Assembly: GCA_963777515.1 (NCBI GenBank)
Contig: CAVZQU010000008.1
Location: 1-64,000, forward strand
Source: CAVSWT01 sp963777515
GTDB taxonomy: Bacteria > Bacteroidota > Ignavibacteria > Ignavibacteriales > Ignavibacteriaceae
Reading direction: 5' to 3'
Length of the DNA: 64,000 bases
The notes under the pieces were generated by a model, which did not search any database, was not told the DNA's origin, and saw only the letters and a program-made list of their open reading frames with translations. Positions 49,097-58,233 of the stretch are shown here, in pieces (position 1 is the first letter of the stretch; every line of letters begins with the position of its first letter). Made by a program: the position numbers and the translations under genes.

Positions 49097-49492
49097 ATGC
49101 AATCACAAAAAATAAACGCTATTAAACACATACTCATGTTTTTAACTTTATTTGGCTTAATGTCAGTTATTGGCTGCTACAAAAATCAGGACTATTCAAC
49201 AACTCCCAATAACAATAGCGGAACTCCAGGCACAAATGAAATCTTTATGCAAGGCATGGCCTTTACTCCGGCAGATATAACAATTGCAGTTGGAACTTCA
49301 CTTACATGGACTAACAAAGACAACTTTGCACATACAGTAACCAGCGGCATACCAGGTTCACCTTCAGGTTTATTTGATTCGGGGAATGTCGGAGCAAATG
49401 GGCAATTTTCATTTAAGTTTACTACGGCAGGCACTTATAAGTACTTTTGCAAAATTCATATAATGATGACAGGAACTATTACAGTAAAATAA
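49097..49492 (+). CDS. Cupredoxin-fold lipoprotein
   Basis: A 131-residue blue-copper-like protein with a lipobox (SVIGC, Cys27). The copper ligands are H79 (NFAHTV), C118 and H121 (YFCKIH), and M124, matching plastocyanin/amicyanin-type sites. LTWTNKDNFAHTVTS is a characteristic strand. It is probably an outer or inner membrane-anchored electron carrier. AAGGAAGG precedes the ATG. No oxidase gene is adjacent. Confidence 0.88.
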   Translation: MQSQKINAIKHILMFLTLFGLMSVIGCYKNQDYSTTPNNNSGTPGTNEIFMQGMAFTPADITIAVGTSLTWTNKDNFAHTVTSGIPGSPSGLFDSGNVGANGQFSFKFTTAGTYKYFCKIHIMMTGTITVK

Positions 49493-49503
49493 ATTTGAAA
49501 TGT

Positions 49504-49624
49504 AGAGGCTGTCTCAAAAGACTGAGATTGTCAGTCAGAGCATGTCGAAGACTGACATTTTTAAACAAATTCACACTTCGATAAACTCAGTGTAACAGTA
49601 AGAATTACTTTTGAGACAGCCTCT
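49504..49624. repeat. Nested palindromic intergenic repeat (second copy type)
   Basis: Outer arms are a perfect 17-bp inverted repeat, AGAGGCTGTCTCAAAAG at 49504-49520 and its complement at 49608-49624. Inner arms TGTCAGTCAGAGCATGTCGAAG and CACACTTCGATAAACTCAG are related to the TGAGCTTGTCGAAG arms at 2278-2348. No ORF is present. The clean terminal inverted repeats suggest a non-autonomous mobile element. Confidence 0.7.
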
Positions 49625-49643
49625 CTAATTTTCGATTGGCTTT

Positions 49644-50463
49644 TTAATTTTTATTCAAATACAAATTTAAAACGCTGTCGTCTTTTATTAAATCTTTTAT
49701 TTCTTTATATGGTATAAAAACTTCAATGGCACCATATACATAAGCGGCTATTTCATAGGGATTGAAGACAAACAACAATCCATTTTTTTTAATTAGAAAG
49801 TTATCATTCAATTCAAAATTGTTTTTATCAAACCAATAACCCGCATCATTTAAAACTCTCATCCGGCTTTAATTTTTGTTTCCTTCTAAATATTTTTTCT
49901 CCGACTTTGTTTAATGGATCTTCAAACCCAGGTTTAAATAAGTCGTCAAGCTCAAGAGCTTCCCCGGTTTGTAAACTAAAATTAATAAGGCTTATTGTTG
50001 TGTTTGGATGAGCACCGCCCATATAGTAAAATTCAGTATTTATTAAGCTGAATACTGAATTATTTACCCCGCTTACAGAAATATTTCTTTCTATTGTCCA
50101 GCTTTGATTTCTGTCGGGAAATTGTTTTTGGAATTCCCTAAAACTATCAAGAAAATCATTTGCCATAGAATCAAAATTAGTATATGACTTATCTTCACCA
50201 TAAGGGGCAAGCAAAGTATTCATAATATTCTGATTGATTTTATTCATAACCTCTTTATTAGATGCATTGGTTATTTGAGGGTAGTCAAATTTTATTTCCG
50301 CACATGAGCTTTTAATCGAACCACAATCGCCGGTTTTTCTATCAAAAGATAATATTTTATAAGTAGGAGCTTTTTCCACCGGCTTCTTTTTGTTTTGTTT
50401 ATTACATGAAACGAATTGAATTGTTAAAAAAAGTATTAATAATGAATAAAAAATATTTTTCAT
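49644..50463 (-). pseudogene. DUF3298-type lipoprotein, one frameshift
   Basis: The N-terminal frame (49846-50463) has a lipobox (TIQFVSC, Cys20). A DUF4163/DUF3298-like domain follows, with DYPQITNASNKEVMNKIN, EFYYMGGAHPNTT and LELDDLF. The C-terminal frame (49644-49862) continues with LNDAGYWFDKN, FNPYEIAAYVYGAIEV and FIPYKEIKDLI, the normal end of this family. Removing one T from TTTT near 49853 joins them. Related proteins include periplasmic RsiV/PdaC-like domains; function unknown. Confidence 0.75.
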
Positions 50464-50599
50464 TTTCAGCCTTAAAGATTAAAATTATTCTAAATCACAG
50501 AGTTGTTTGAAACACTACTTTATTTAAGAATTTTTTTTAAATATATATCAAATAAAATTATTTATTGAAACTTAAGTTAAAAAATTTATTAATGTTATT

Positions 50600-50700
50600 A
50601 TTTGATAAATAAAAGATTCCCCTCTCCATAAAATAGTCCCCCCAGGCTAAGTGAAGCGATAGATGCGGAGAATATTTTTTATTCTCCGCATTTTAATTTT
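50600..50700 (+). ncRNA. Candidate small RNA with C-rich loops and terminator
   Basis: A possible -35/-10 pair (TTGAAA at 50565-50570, ATTAAT at about 50588-50593) precedes about 100 nt that end in a perfect 12-bp terminator hairpin. The body has C-rich stretches (TTCCCCTCTCC, GTCCCCCCAGG) that could pair with ribosome binding sites. No plus-strand gene is upstream for this terminator to serve. It does not match SRP RNA, 6S or tmRNA as far as I can tell. The call is tentative. Confidence 0.35.
50663..50691 (+). terminator. Orphan terminator hairpin
   Basis: ATGCGGAGAATA-TTTTT-TATTCTCCGCAT is a perfect 12-bp stem followed by TTTAATTTT. It reads only on the plus strand, yet the nearest upstream gene is on the minus strand. 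Confidence 0.8.
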
Positions 50701-50792
50701 AGTTTCAAAAATATTTGTTGACTTAGTTTAAATGATATTCTAATATTGCAACTTAATCCGATAAAATTAAATCATTTTTTGTGGAGGAAATA

Positions 50793-51497
50793 TTGGCCAA
50801 AGCATCATCAAAAAATAATTTCCCCGATTGTACTATTTCATTTTTAAAAAAGCTTTCAAAAAACAATAATAGAGAATGGTTTGAAGAACATAGAGATGAA
50901 TACAACAAAAACTTTTTTGAGCCCGCACAAGAATTTGTTGTAAACATGGGAGCGAAACTATTTGAGCTTTCACCATTTATTACCGCAATACCTAAAATTG
51001 ATAAATCAATTTTTAGAATTCATCGGGATGTTAGATTTTCAAAAAATAAATCACCATATAAAACTAATCTTGGGGTTTACTTTTGGGAAGGCTCAAAAAA
51101 AATGGACAGCCCGGGGTTTTATTTTCATGTTGATCCGAAAGAGTTTTTTGTCGGTTCGGGAATTTATATGTTTCCGCCCGACATGCTGAAAAAATACCGG
51201 AACCTGGTTGCAAATACACCTGCTGGAGACGAGTTAAATAATATCTTAAAAAACATTTTAAAGAATAAAAAATATTCTTTGGGCGGAAGAAAGTATAAAA
51301 AAATTCCAAAAGGATTTAGCCCGGATTCAAAAAATGCTGATTTGCTGTTGCATGAATCAGTCTATACTTTTTATCAGAGCAATAATCTAAAAGAATTTGA
51401 AAACAAAAACCTGGTAAATTTCGTTTATAAGATTTATAAAGATATGTCTCCACTGCATTTTTGGATGGTAAAATATTTATCTGTAAAATCTATTTAA
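50793..51497 (+). CDS. DUF2461 family protein
   Basis: A DUF2461 (TIGR02453-type) protein of about 234 residues with the family run TISFLKKLSKNNNREWFEEH, FRIHRDVRFSKNKSPYKTNLGVYF, GFYFHVDP and FFVGSGIYMF. It is cytoplasmic; the biochemical function of this family is not established. The TTG at 50793 has GGAGG five bases before it. A GTG at 50781 is in frame but lies inside that ribosome binding region. A bidirectional terminator follows. Confidence 0.88.
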   Translation: MAKASSKNNFPDCTISFLKKLSKNNNREWFEEHRDEYNKNFFEPAQEFVVNMGAKLFELSPFITAIPKIDKSIFRIHRDVRFSKNKSPYKTNLGVYFWEGSKKMDSPGFYFHVDPKEFFVGSGIYMFPPDMLKKYRNLVANTPAGDELNNILKNILKNKKYSLGGRKYKKIPKGFSPDSKNADLLLHESVYTFYQSNNLKEFENKNLVNFVYKIYKDMSPLHFWMVKYLSVKSI

Positions 51498-51502
51498 TAA
51501 TT

Positions 51503-51531
51503 AAACCCGGCTTCTTAAAGAAACCGGGTTT
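51503..51531. terminator. Bidirectional terminator
   Basis: AAACCCGG-CTTCTTAAAGAAA-CCGGGTTT separates the convergent DUF2461 and beta-barrel genes. A nearly identical stem is used at 55775-55805. Confidence 0.8.
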
Positions 51532-51536
51532 ATTAA

Positions 51537-52514
51537 TTAAAAACGAATTCTAACATTTCCTTCCAAAGCAAAAGAAGGTTTTAAAACATTTTTCCCGGAC
51601 AACCCTATCCAGCCCTGCTCAATTCCATATTCATTTCTATAAGAGGTTGATAATGAAAAACTCAATGGAAGTTTCTTAGATCTAAATCCTACTTCAGGAA
51701 TGAGCGAAAGATAATTAGCACTACTTTTATCAAGTGTATTCCCATCATAACTTTGATCTGATCTGTTCCAGTAATTTACTTTTAGGCCTACATGCCCCCA
51801 GCCGCAATCACCCCAGCACCATTTATAATCTCCACCTCCATATATTGCTAACTGATTCCCCTGATCATAATCCACATCCATATCCTCAACCTGATATGTT
51901 TCATAATTAAATACTTGTTGTGTTTCAGTTCTAGCAAGCGTATTCCAATAATCAACACCTAAAAAAACCTTAGAGCCATGTGCTATTCTGTAGTTAAAAT
52001 TTAAATTCGCCCCAAGCGCATTTTGTCTGTCGGTTGCATTGCTTTCATCCTTAGTAGCATCAATTTGATATTTTAAATTTATATAAGTGCTAAACGGAAG
52101 TTTTCCTATTCTTCTAATTCCTACAGTTGCTCCCGGAGTAATTGTGACTCCATTATCAGAATACCCAGTTGCATACATGTTCATATCTCCCGGAGTCCAT
52201 TTTTCCTGGATAAAAGATAAATCAATACCTGCACCCCATTTCACATTTGTATCTCCTATTCTACCGCCATGATATTTTGCATATATAATTTCATTTATTC
52301 TACTAAAAATATCACCTCCATTATTATCTTGTTTATTCCCATCGATATCATAACCGCTTGTACTTCTCAAATAATTCGCATCAAATCCAATTTTAATTGG
52401 ACTACGATAAAATCCTTTATGATCCTTATTTTTCCAATCATGGTCTCCTCCTAAAATGTTTTGAGTAACAAATAAGATGAGAAGCGCACCAAAAAAGTAA
52501 ACAAATTTTTTCAT
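51537..52514 (-). CDS. Outer-membrane beta-barrel protein
   Basis: This 325-residue protein has a signal peptide (VTQNILGGD) and alternating amphipathic strands to the end, with the C-terminal strand LEGNVRIRF ending in Phe as expected for a BAM-inserted barrel. Aromatic girdle residues are frequent (YINLKYQID, LSTSYRNEY). There is no substrate signature. It is related in style to uncharacterised Bacteroidota porin-like proteins. AGGAGG is not seen; GAGGG lies before the ATG on the minus strand. Confidence 0.75.
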   Translation of the reverse strand: MKKFVYFFGALLILFVTQNILGGDHDWKNKDHKGFYRSPIKIGFDANYLRSTSGYDIDGNKQDNNGGDIFSRINEIIYAKYHGGRIGDTNVKWGAGIDLSFIQEKWTPGDMNMYATGYSDNGVTITPGATVGIRRIGKLPFSTYINLKYQIDATKDESNATDRQNALGANLNFNYRIAHGSKVFLGVDYWNTLARTETQQVFNYETYQVEDMDVDYDQGNQLAIYGGGDYKWCWGDCGWGHVGLKVNYWNRSDQSYDGNTLDKSSANYLSLIPEVGFRSKKLPLSFSLSTSYRNEYGIEQGWIGLSGKNVLKPSFALEGNVRIRF

Positions 52515-52800
52515 TGAACCCTCCGAAAAAAATATTGTTAATAAATTCGGGTAAATAAAACGTCCAGCAGCACAAGTAGTTAGAATGCAGAAGGAATAAT
52601 TTGAAAATACGAAATTAAAATAGTATATGGCAAGTAATATTTTCTTAATACTTATGAAAAATTTATTCTAAACCAGACCGGCATACTTATAAAATAGTAT
52701 TGTTTTAAGAGATGATAATCTGACATGAAACCCATTATAATTCGTTTTTTCTCATAAAATTAATTAGTTAATATGATATTTTATCATTATGTTTGACTCC
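52515..52800. other. Intergenic stretch upstream of RRM gene 2
   Basis: AT-rich, divergent promoter region between the beta-barrel gene and the second RRM gene. Apart from the leader hairpin at 52801-52815, no ORF or strong structure is visible. Confidence 0.5.
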
Positions 52801-52815
52801 CCGGTATTAAGCCGG
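52801..52815 (+). promoter_or_regulatory. Leader hairpin upstream of RRM gene 2
   Basis: CCGG-TATTAAG-CCGG sits about 34 nt before the GTG start, matching the position of the hairpin before the first RRM gene (307-324). The downstream TTAGAGGTTCTTT is conserved between the two leaders. Confidence 0.5.
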
Positions 52816-52848
52816 ACTTTATATTATATTATTTTTAGAGGTTCTTTA

Positions 52849-53100
52849 GTGAGTACTAAATTATTTGTAGGTTCTCTTCCATGGTCAATTGATGATCAAG
52901 GATTACAAAATGCTTTTGAAGAGCATGGCACAGTTGTATCAGCAAAAGTTATAAAAGACCGTGAGACAGGAAGATCCCGTGGTTTTGGTTTTGTTGAAAT
53001 GGAGAATTCTACACAAGCACAAGATGCTATTAAAGCATTGAATGATTCGGAATTAAACGGAAGAAATATCGTAGTTAATGAGGCAAAGCCACGCAGCTAA
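52849..53100 (+). CDS. RRM-domain RNA-binding protein, second copy
   Basis: An 83-residue paralogue of the protein at 355-606, with RNP2 KLFVGSLP and RNP1 RGFGFVEM intact and the same basic C-terminus (VVNEAKPRS). The GTG at 52849 is chosen over an ATG at 52789 because AGAGG precedes it and the other copy uses the same codon and leader. A terminator follows. The two loci lie 52 kb apart, so they are not a simple tandem pair. Confidence 0.93.
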   Translation: MSTKLFVGSLPWSIDDQGLQNAFEEHGTVVSAKVIKDRETGRSRGFGFVEMENSTQAQDAIKALNDSELNGRNIVVNEAKPRS

Positions 53101-53135
53101 TCTGATGTTTTAATTTTCTTATTTTGAATTATATG

Positions 53136-53157
53136 AAGGCGTTTTTTAAGACGCCTT
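53136..53157 (+). terminator. Terminator after RRM gene 2
   Basis: AAGGCGT-TTTTTAAG-ACGCCTT followed by T residues, analogous to the terminator after the first RRM gene. Confidence 0.82.
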
Positions 53158-53245
53158 TTTTGTTTTAAATATGAATTTATTATTTAGCAAATATTTATAT
53201 TATTATTAAGAAACTACTAAGTCTTATAATTATAACAAGGTATTT

Positions 53246-53853
53246 ATGTGCGGAAGATTTGAAGGATATTTTCCAGAGTCCCAAACGGCAAATCCATTTG
53301 AGAACATTTTTGATAATTTGGTTATCGAAAATAAAATAGATGATGAATTAAAAATATTTGATATCCGACCCACAAATAAAATCAAATGTATTTATAAAGA
53401 CGGTGAAAACAAATATATGACAAATGCGAACTGGGGAATTCAATTTTCTCCAAAATCACATTTGATTATAAACTCACGAATAGAAACCATACAGAAAAAC
53501 CGTTTTGGTTTAGGTCATTTGATAAAAACCGAGCCTTAGTGCCAATGTCCGCTTTTTATGAATGGGTTTACATTGAAGGGAAAAAGAAGCAGCAAAGAAT
53601 TTATATAGAGGGAGTTGATATTTTTTATGTGCCTTCAATCTATCATAAAAAAAATAATGAATTATTTGTTTCATTTATTACTGTCCCTTCAAATAAATTT
53701 ATGAAGAAACTGCATCCCCGGATGCCAGTAATATTAATGAGAGAACAAGCAATAAACTATTTAACTGATGAGGTTGAAGCAAATTTGGCTAAATGTAAAT
53801 CCTTGCCAGATGATATTACGATGAATATGGAATCATTTAAAGCAAAAAAATAA
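53246..53853 (+). pseudogene. SRAP (YedK/HMCES-like) protein, one frameshift
   Basis: This SOS response-associated peptidase-family protein shields abasic sites in single-stranded DNA by forming a covalent link through Cys2 (MCGRFEGY, present). The first frame carries IRPTNKIKCIY, WGIQF and INSRIETI. After a shift near 53500 the second carries KPFWFRSFDKNRALVPMSAFYEWV (Glu of FYEW) and HPRMPVIL with the catalytic His. Length when joined is about 200 residues, normal for the family. The break lies near an A5 run, so a sequencing error is likely. Confidence 0.85.
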
Positions 53854-53959
53854 TTTTTAAAACATCAGAACAGTCGCTAGAAGCTTAGATAAATAAAATA
53901 GAAAAGAAATTTTCAACAAACTTCGGAACTAAAACGTTACCAAAATTATGATCATATAA

Positions 53960-55686
53960 TCACACTGACTCATTTCCATTTTTCTTTACCAAATATCTTT
54001 TAATTTTTTGAGTTGTTGTTTTTTCAAACTCACTTTCTCTGATGTAAAACTTCTTTATTTGTTTATAGCTTGCTAAGTTCTTTATTTACTTCTTTTATAA
54101 CATCTGAAATTATTTGTTTAATTAATTCCGGTGTTATTTCCACATTATTCTTTTCAGAATATTCAATAAATGCTTCTGCATCAGTAACAATCTGCACGGC
54201 GATTACTTCGTCATGCTTTTTATCTTCTTCTCCGTAAACAAGGGATTCTAAAATGAATTGGTTTCTGTTTAATAAGTCTTCAATTTCTTCCGGGAAAACA
54301 TTCTTTCCGTTATTTGCTATGATTACATTTTTCTTTCTTCCGCTGATATGAAGAAACCCATCTTCATCAATAAACCCTATATCACCGGTCTTAAACCAAC
54401 CGTCTTCAAAAGTATCTTTTGTTAGTGATTCATTTTTATAATACCCTAACATAACATTATCCCCTTTTGCATAGACTTCGCCAGCGCCGTCATTATCCGG
54501 GATTTACTATTTTTAATTCAACTCCCGGCAGCGGTATACCGGCAGCTTCATCTTTAAAATTATCAAGCTGGTTTAATGCAAGAATCGGCGAGGTTTCGGT
54601 TAAGCCGTAACCTTGAATAAATGTAAAACCAAATTCTCTAAGTCCTTTTGCAATTTGTGGATCCGGTGCAGCACCACCTGCAATAAACATCCTAATGGCA
54701 CCGCCAAATCGTTCATGCAATTCAGAAAAGATTTTGCGCTTTATTTTTTTTATTCCGAATTTCTGCAATGCACTGCTAATTTTAATTAATGGCGGAACCA
54801 CTTTTGATTTTATCTTGTCATCACTAATTGTTTTGGAAATTCTTTTGAACATTTTATCATATAGTAAAGGAACACCAAGCAAAATAGTTGCCTTAACCGC
54901 TTGCAGGTCATCAACAACTGTTTTTAAAGAGCGTGCATAATGCACAGATGATCCGCTGGACAACGGACACAAAAATCCGCAAGTGCATTCATATGTATGG
55001 TGGATAGGAAGTACAGATAAAAATCTATCTTCCTTAGTAATTAAAATCATTTTAGTCATGCTCATTAAATTTGCAGCAATATTTTTTTGAGTAAGCATAA
55101 CTCCTTTTGCCCTTCCTAAAGCACCGGATGTAAAAATAATTTCGGACATTTCTTCAGGATTAATTTTGGGAATTTGATTTTTTTCAGTAGGCTTACTATT
55201 CACAATAATCTCTTTCATGGAATGAAAAGAACCTTTTTTCTGCTGCAAATCCATATTAATAAAATATTTTAATTTTTTTAATGAAGAATGTTTCTCTTCA
55301 AATAATGAATTGAATGAATCCGAAAAGACAACAGCATCTGCTTCTGATTCATAAAGAATATTTATTACTTCATTATCATTTAAATTTTTATCAATAGGAA
55401 CAACCACATAATTAAAAACTGCGCAGGTCAAATAAGCTATTCCCCATTGAACACGGTTTTCACTTATTACTGCTATGTGTGACCTTTCCTGCAAACCAAG
55501 TTTAGTTAAACCATTTCCAAATTTTAAAACATTTTGCAGCAGCTCATTATAAGTTACTTTTGAAATTGGAGTATTGGTAAGGTCTTCAAGAGCAAGTTTG
55601 TTTGAAAATCTTTCTGCTGATTTAAACAGCATATCACTTATGGATTCAATTTGAGTAACGTCAAAAAGTTTAATCTGGTTTTTCAT
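53960..55686 (-). pseudogene. AMP-forming long-chain acyl-CoA ligase, two frameshifts
   Basis: Read from 55686 this is a FadD-type acyl-CoA ligase of about 570 residues. Motifs: IIFTSGALGRAKGVMLTQ (ATP loop, with G-A where G-T is usual), LPIHHTYECTCG, FIQGYGLTETSPIL, DGWFKTGDIG and GRKKNVIIANNGKNV. The first shift, at CCC near 54498, needs one fewer C to join VNP to NDGAGEVYAKG. The second, near 54065, opens the frame IKKFYIRESEFEKTTTQKIK up to the stop at 53960-53962, recovering the C-terminus and the catalytic Lys region. The product would activate fatty acids for lipid metabolism. Confidence 0.85.
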
Positions 55687-55774
55687 AATTGTATTGATCT
55701 TTATTTAAAAGAAATGTAATTAGCTTGATTGATGTAATGAAGCATAGCAAGTTTCTCAATAAAAAATTGACAAA

Positions 55775-55805
55775 CAAACCCGGTTTCTTTGAGAAACCGG
55801 GTTTG
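55775..55805 (-). terminator. Terminator hairpin, sirtuin/gamma-lyase unit
   Basis: CAAACCCGGTTTC-TTT-GAGAAACCGGGTTTG is a strong 13-bp stem lying directly past the stop of the minus-strand gamma-lyase gene at 55826. Confidence 0.75.
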
Positions 55806-55825
55806 TGAAAAATACTATATGATAA

Positions 55826-57154
55826 TTAAATTATCTCCAAGCATTTATCAAGATCCATCAAGATGTCATCAACGTTTTCAAGTCCGGCAGCAATTCTAAT
55901 TCCGCCCGGATTAATTCCAAATTCTATTAACTTTTCAGCAGGAACCATTGAGTGCGTCATAGAAGCGGGATGTTCGATTAATGTTCTTGTATGACCAAGA
56001 CTAACAGCAAGAGTCATTGTATAAGCATTCTTAGCTGCATAATTCATTAACCGTCTTCCGTTTTCTTTTTGCTCAAGGCCGTCTTTTCCTTTTAGCACAA
56101 AATAATTCAAGCTCCCGGGAGCAAAGTTGCCGTTGAAATCAATCATTTGCTTCTTAGCTAATTCATGGAACTTGTAGTTTGGAAGACCGGGATAATTAAC
56201 AAACTCAACTTTAGGATGGCTATTTAAATACTCTGCTATTCTTGTTGCAGTTTTGATTTGCTGGCTGACTCTCAAGTGCAAAGTTGGAAGTCCGTAAGTT
56301 AATACTGTCCACGCAGCTTTTGTATTCAACGCAGCACCGAAATCTTTTCTCATCAAAAGAACGAGATCATGAAATTTTTCCGGACCTATAACAACTCCGC
56401 CCATATCAGTTCCGAATCCGCCGATTCCTTTTGTAAGAGAATTAACCGAGAAGTCTGCACCAAGCTCTAATGGACGCTGACAATACGGTGTTGCAAAAGT
56501 ATTATCAACAACAATATAGATTTTTTCATTTTCCTCTCTATGCTGATTCACTTCGTCAACAATTTTCCTTATTGAACCGATATCAATTATATCGAGATTT
56601 GGATTGGAAGGCGATTCAAAATAAATAACCTTGGTTTGATCTGTTATTCTATTCTTTAAGTTTTCAGGATTTGTAAGATCAATAGGTGTATATTTTATTT
56701 GATAACGCGGGTACCAGTTTTGAAGAAGAGAAAATGTACAACCGTACAAAGTATTGTGAGCAATAATTTCATCGCCGGTTTTTGAAAGAACCCCAAGAAT
56801 ACCGGCAATAGCTCCCATACCGGTGGCAAAGGTTACGGCCATTTCTCCTTTTTCAACATAGGCAAGATTTTCTTCAAGTAAATCTTTATTGGGTTCACCA
56901 AGGCGGTCGTAAATATAAATCGGTACAGATTTTTCACCAAGCATATTGCTGTTTGCAAAATCCTTAAATCCTTCAGCTCCTCTTTCAACAGAATCCAATC
57001 TGAAAATTACTGATGAAGAAAGTGGTGCAGTAACATGATGAGAGTAGTCCCACTTTTTTGATTCATTTTTTCCATAGATAAGATGAGTTTGCATTGAGTA
57101 CTTCGTATCGTCAACCGAATCAACGATGCTCTTATTATTTATTTTGGTAGGCAT
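55826..57154 (-). CDS. Trans-sulfuration PLP enzyme (methionine gamma-lyase type)
   Basis: This 442-residue Cys/Met metabolism PLP enzyme acts in sulfur amino acid breakdown or synthesis. The PLP lysine is K242 (SVNSLTKGIGGFGTDMGG). The cofactor-binding segment EKGEMAVTFATGMGAIAGIL, FESPSNPNLDIIDI and VVDNTFATPY are all present. It is slightly longer than the usual ~400 residues, mainly from an N-terminal extension (1-40). Methionine gamma-lyase, cystathionine gamma-synthase and O-acetylhomoserine sulfhydrylase cannot be separated with confidence from sequence alone. It follows the sirtuin gene by 98 bp. Confidence 0.88.
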   Translation of the reverse strand: MPTKINNKSIVDSVDDTKYSMQTHLIYGKNESKKWDYSHHVTAPLSSSVIFRLDSVERGAEGFKDFANSNMLGEKSVPIYIYDRLGEPNKDLLEENLAYVEKGEMAVTFATGMGAIAGILGVLSKTGDEIIAHNTLYGCTFSLLQNWYPRYQIKYTPIDLTNPENLKNRITDQTKVIYFESPSNPNLDIIDIGSIRKIVDEVNQHREENEKIYIVVDNTFATPYCQRPLELGADFSVNSLTKGIGGFGTDMGGVVIGPEKFHDLVLLMRKDFGAALNTKAAWTVLTYGLPTLHLRVSQQIKTATRIAEYLNSHPKVEFVNYPGLPNYKFHELAKKQMIDFNGNFAPGSLNYFVLKGKDGLEQKENGRRLMNYAAKNAYTMTLAVSLGHTRTLIEHPASMTHSMVPAEKLIEFGINPGGIRIAAGLENVDDILMDLDKCLEII

Positions 57155-57251
57155 AAATTCCCCGAAATTTTATTAAATATTACTTTATCAAAAGTAGCAA
57201 ATTATAAGATAATAGTCATTATAAAAGGATGTAATGAAAGTTGTTGAAATG

Positions 57252-57974
57252 TCAGTTTTCTTTAAATTTTTGAACTATTTTAGTAAGAATTTTTCCGGCT
57301 TCGCCAAAAAATGATTTATCTGCATACCTGGTAATTTCTGTTTCTTCAATATTAAGCTCGACAATATAAGCTCCGGATTTTTTAGCCGTAAAAATTATTC
57401 CTGCAGCAGGATAAACAATTCCGCTGGTACCTACGACAAAAAATATATCTGACTTAACCGCGGCTTCTTCTGAAGCGGCAAATTGATCTTGCGGAAGATA
57501 TTCACCAAACCAAACTACATCGGGACGAATTAATCCGCCACAATCACATGTCGGGGCTTTGTCAATAAAATTTAATTCGTCATTATATTTCTTTCCACAC
57601 CTGATGCAATAATTTCTTTCAATGTTTCCGTGAAGTTCATAAATGGTTTTGCTTCCTGCCCGGCGATGAAGATTATCAATATTTTGAGTAATGACAGTTA
57701 CATCCGAAATATAATTCTGCATTTCAGCCATAGCCAAGTGTCCGGCATTTGGTTTAGATTCATGAATAATTTTTTTGCGGTGATTATACCATTCCCAAAC
57801 CATCTCCGGGTTTCTTAAGAAAGCATTAAAGTTGGCAAGTTCTTCCGGCTTTAGTTTATTCCAAATTCCATCTTTCCCTCTGAAAGTTGGGATACCGCTT
57901 TCTGCAGAAATTCCCGCTCCAGTAAAAAAGACAATTGATTTAGCTTGTTTCAGCTTTTCTATTATTTCATCCAT
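57252..57974 (-). CDS. cobB: Sir2 family NAD-dependent protein deacylase
   Basis: This 240-residue sirtuin removes acyl groups from lysines using NAD. Motifs: FFTGAGISAESGIPTFRG (18-32), TQNIDNLH, catalytic His115 in ELHGN, and a zinc site of Cys123-x2-Cys126 and Cys143-x-Cys145. Y63 and R66 (WYNHR) match the Y-x2-R pair that marks class III sirtuins, which act on succinyl/malonyl lysine as well as acetyl. That specificity is inferred. The gene precedes the gamma-lyase on the same strand. Confidence 0.93.
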   Translation of the reverse strand: MDEIIEKLKQAKSIVFFTGAGISAESGIPTFRGKDGIWNKLKPEELANFNAFLRNPEMVWEWYNHRKKIIHESKPNAGHLAMAEMQNYISDVTVITQNIDNLHRRAGSKTIYELHGNIERNYCIRCGKKYNDELNFIDKAPTCDCGGLIRPDVVWFGEYLPQDQFAASEEAAVKSDIFFVVGTSGIVYPAAGIIFTAKKSGAYIVELNIEETEITRYADKSFFGEAGKILTKIVQKFKEN

Positions 57975-57998
57975 AAAATTTCATTCACTTTTCTGATC

Positions 57999-58090
57999 AG
58001 CGTTAATCTGTCTATCCCGTGTTTTTCCGTGTGCTATTTTTTAATCCCAATGGGACACGGATGAACACTGATGTGACGGATTTAAACGGA
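57999..58090. repeat. Interspersed repeat of ATCAGTGTTCATCCGTGT type
   Basis: This stretch contains ATCAGCGTTAATCTGTC and, on the other strand, ATCAGTGTTCATCCGTGTCCC, with a TCCGTGT...ACACGGA stem between. Such degenerate repeats are scattered in related genomes. The 57975-58233 interval shows no gene. Confidence 0.5.
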
Positions 58091-58233
58091 TAGAATCCAA
58101 TCTTTAAATTTTTCAATCTTGTATTTTTTTTAATTTATCTATTAATTCATCATAAAAAATTTTTCATTTTAAGATCTGCATGAATAAATCTTAAAATCCT
58201 GGAACCAGCCTCCCGGTGAGCAAGTTCTTTAAC

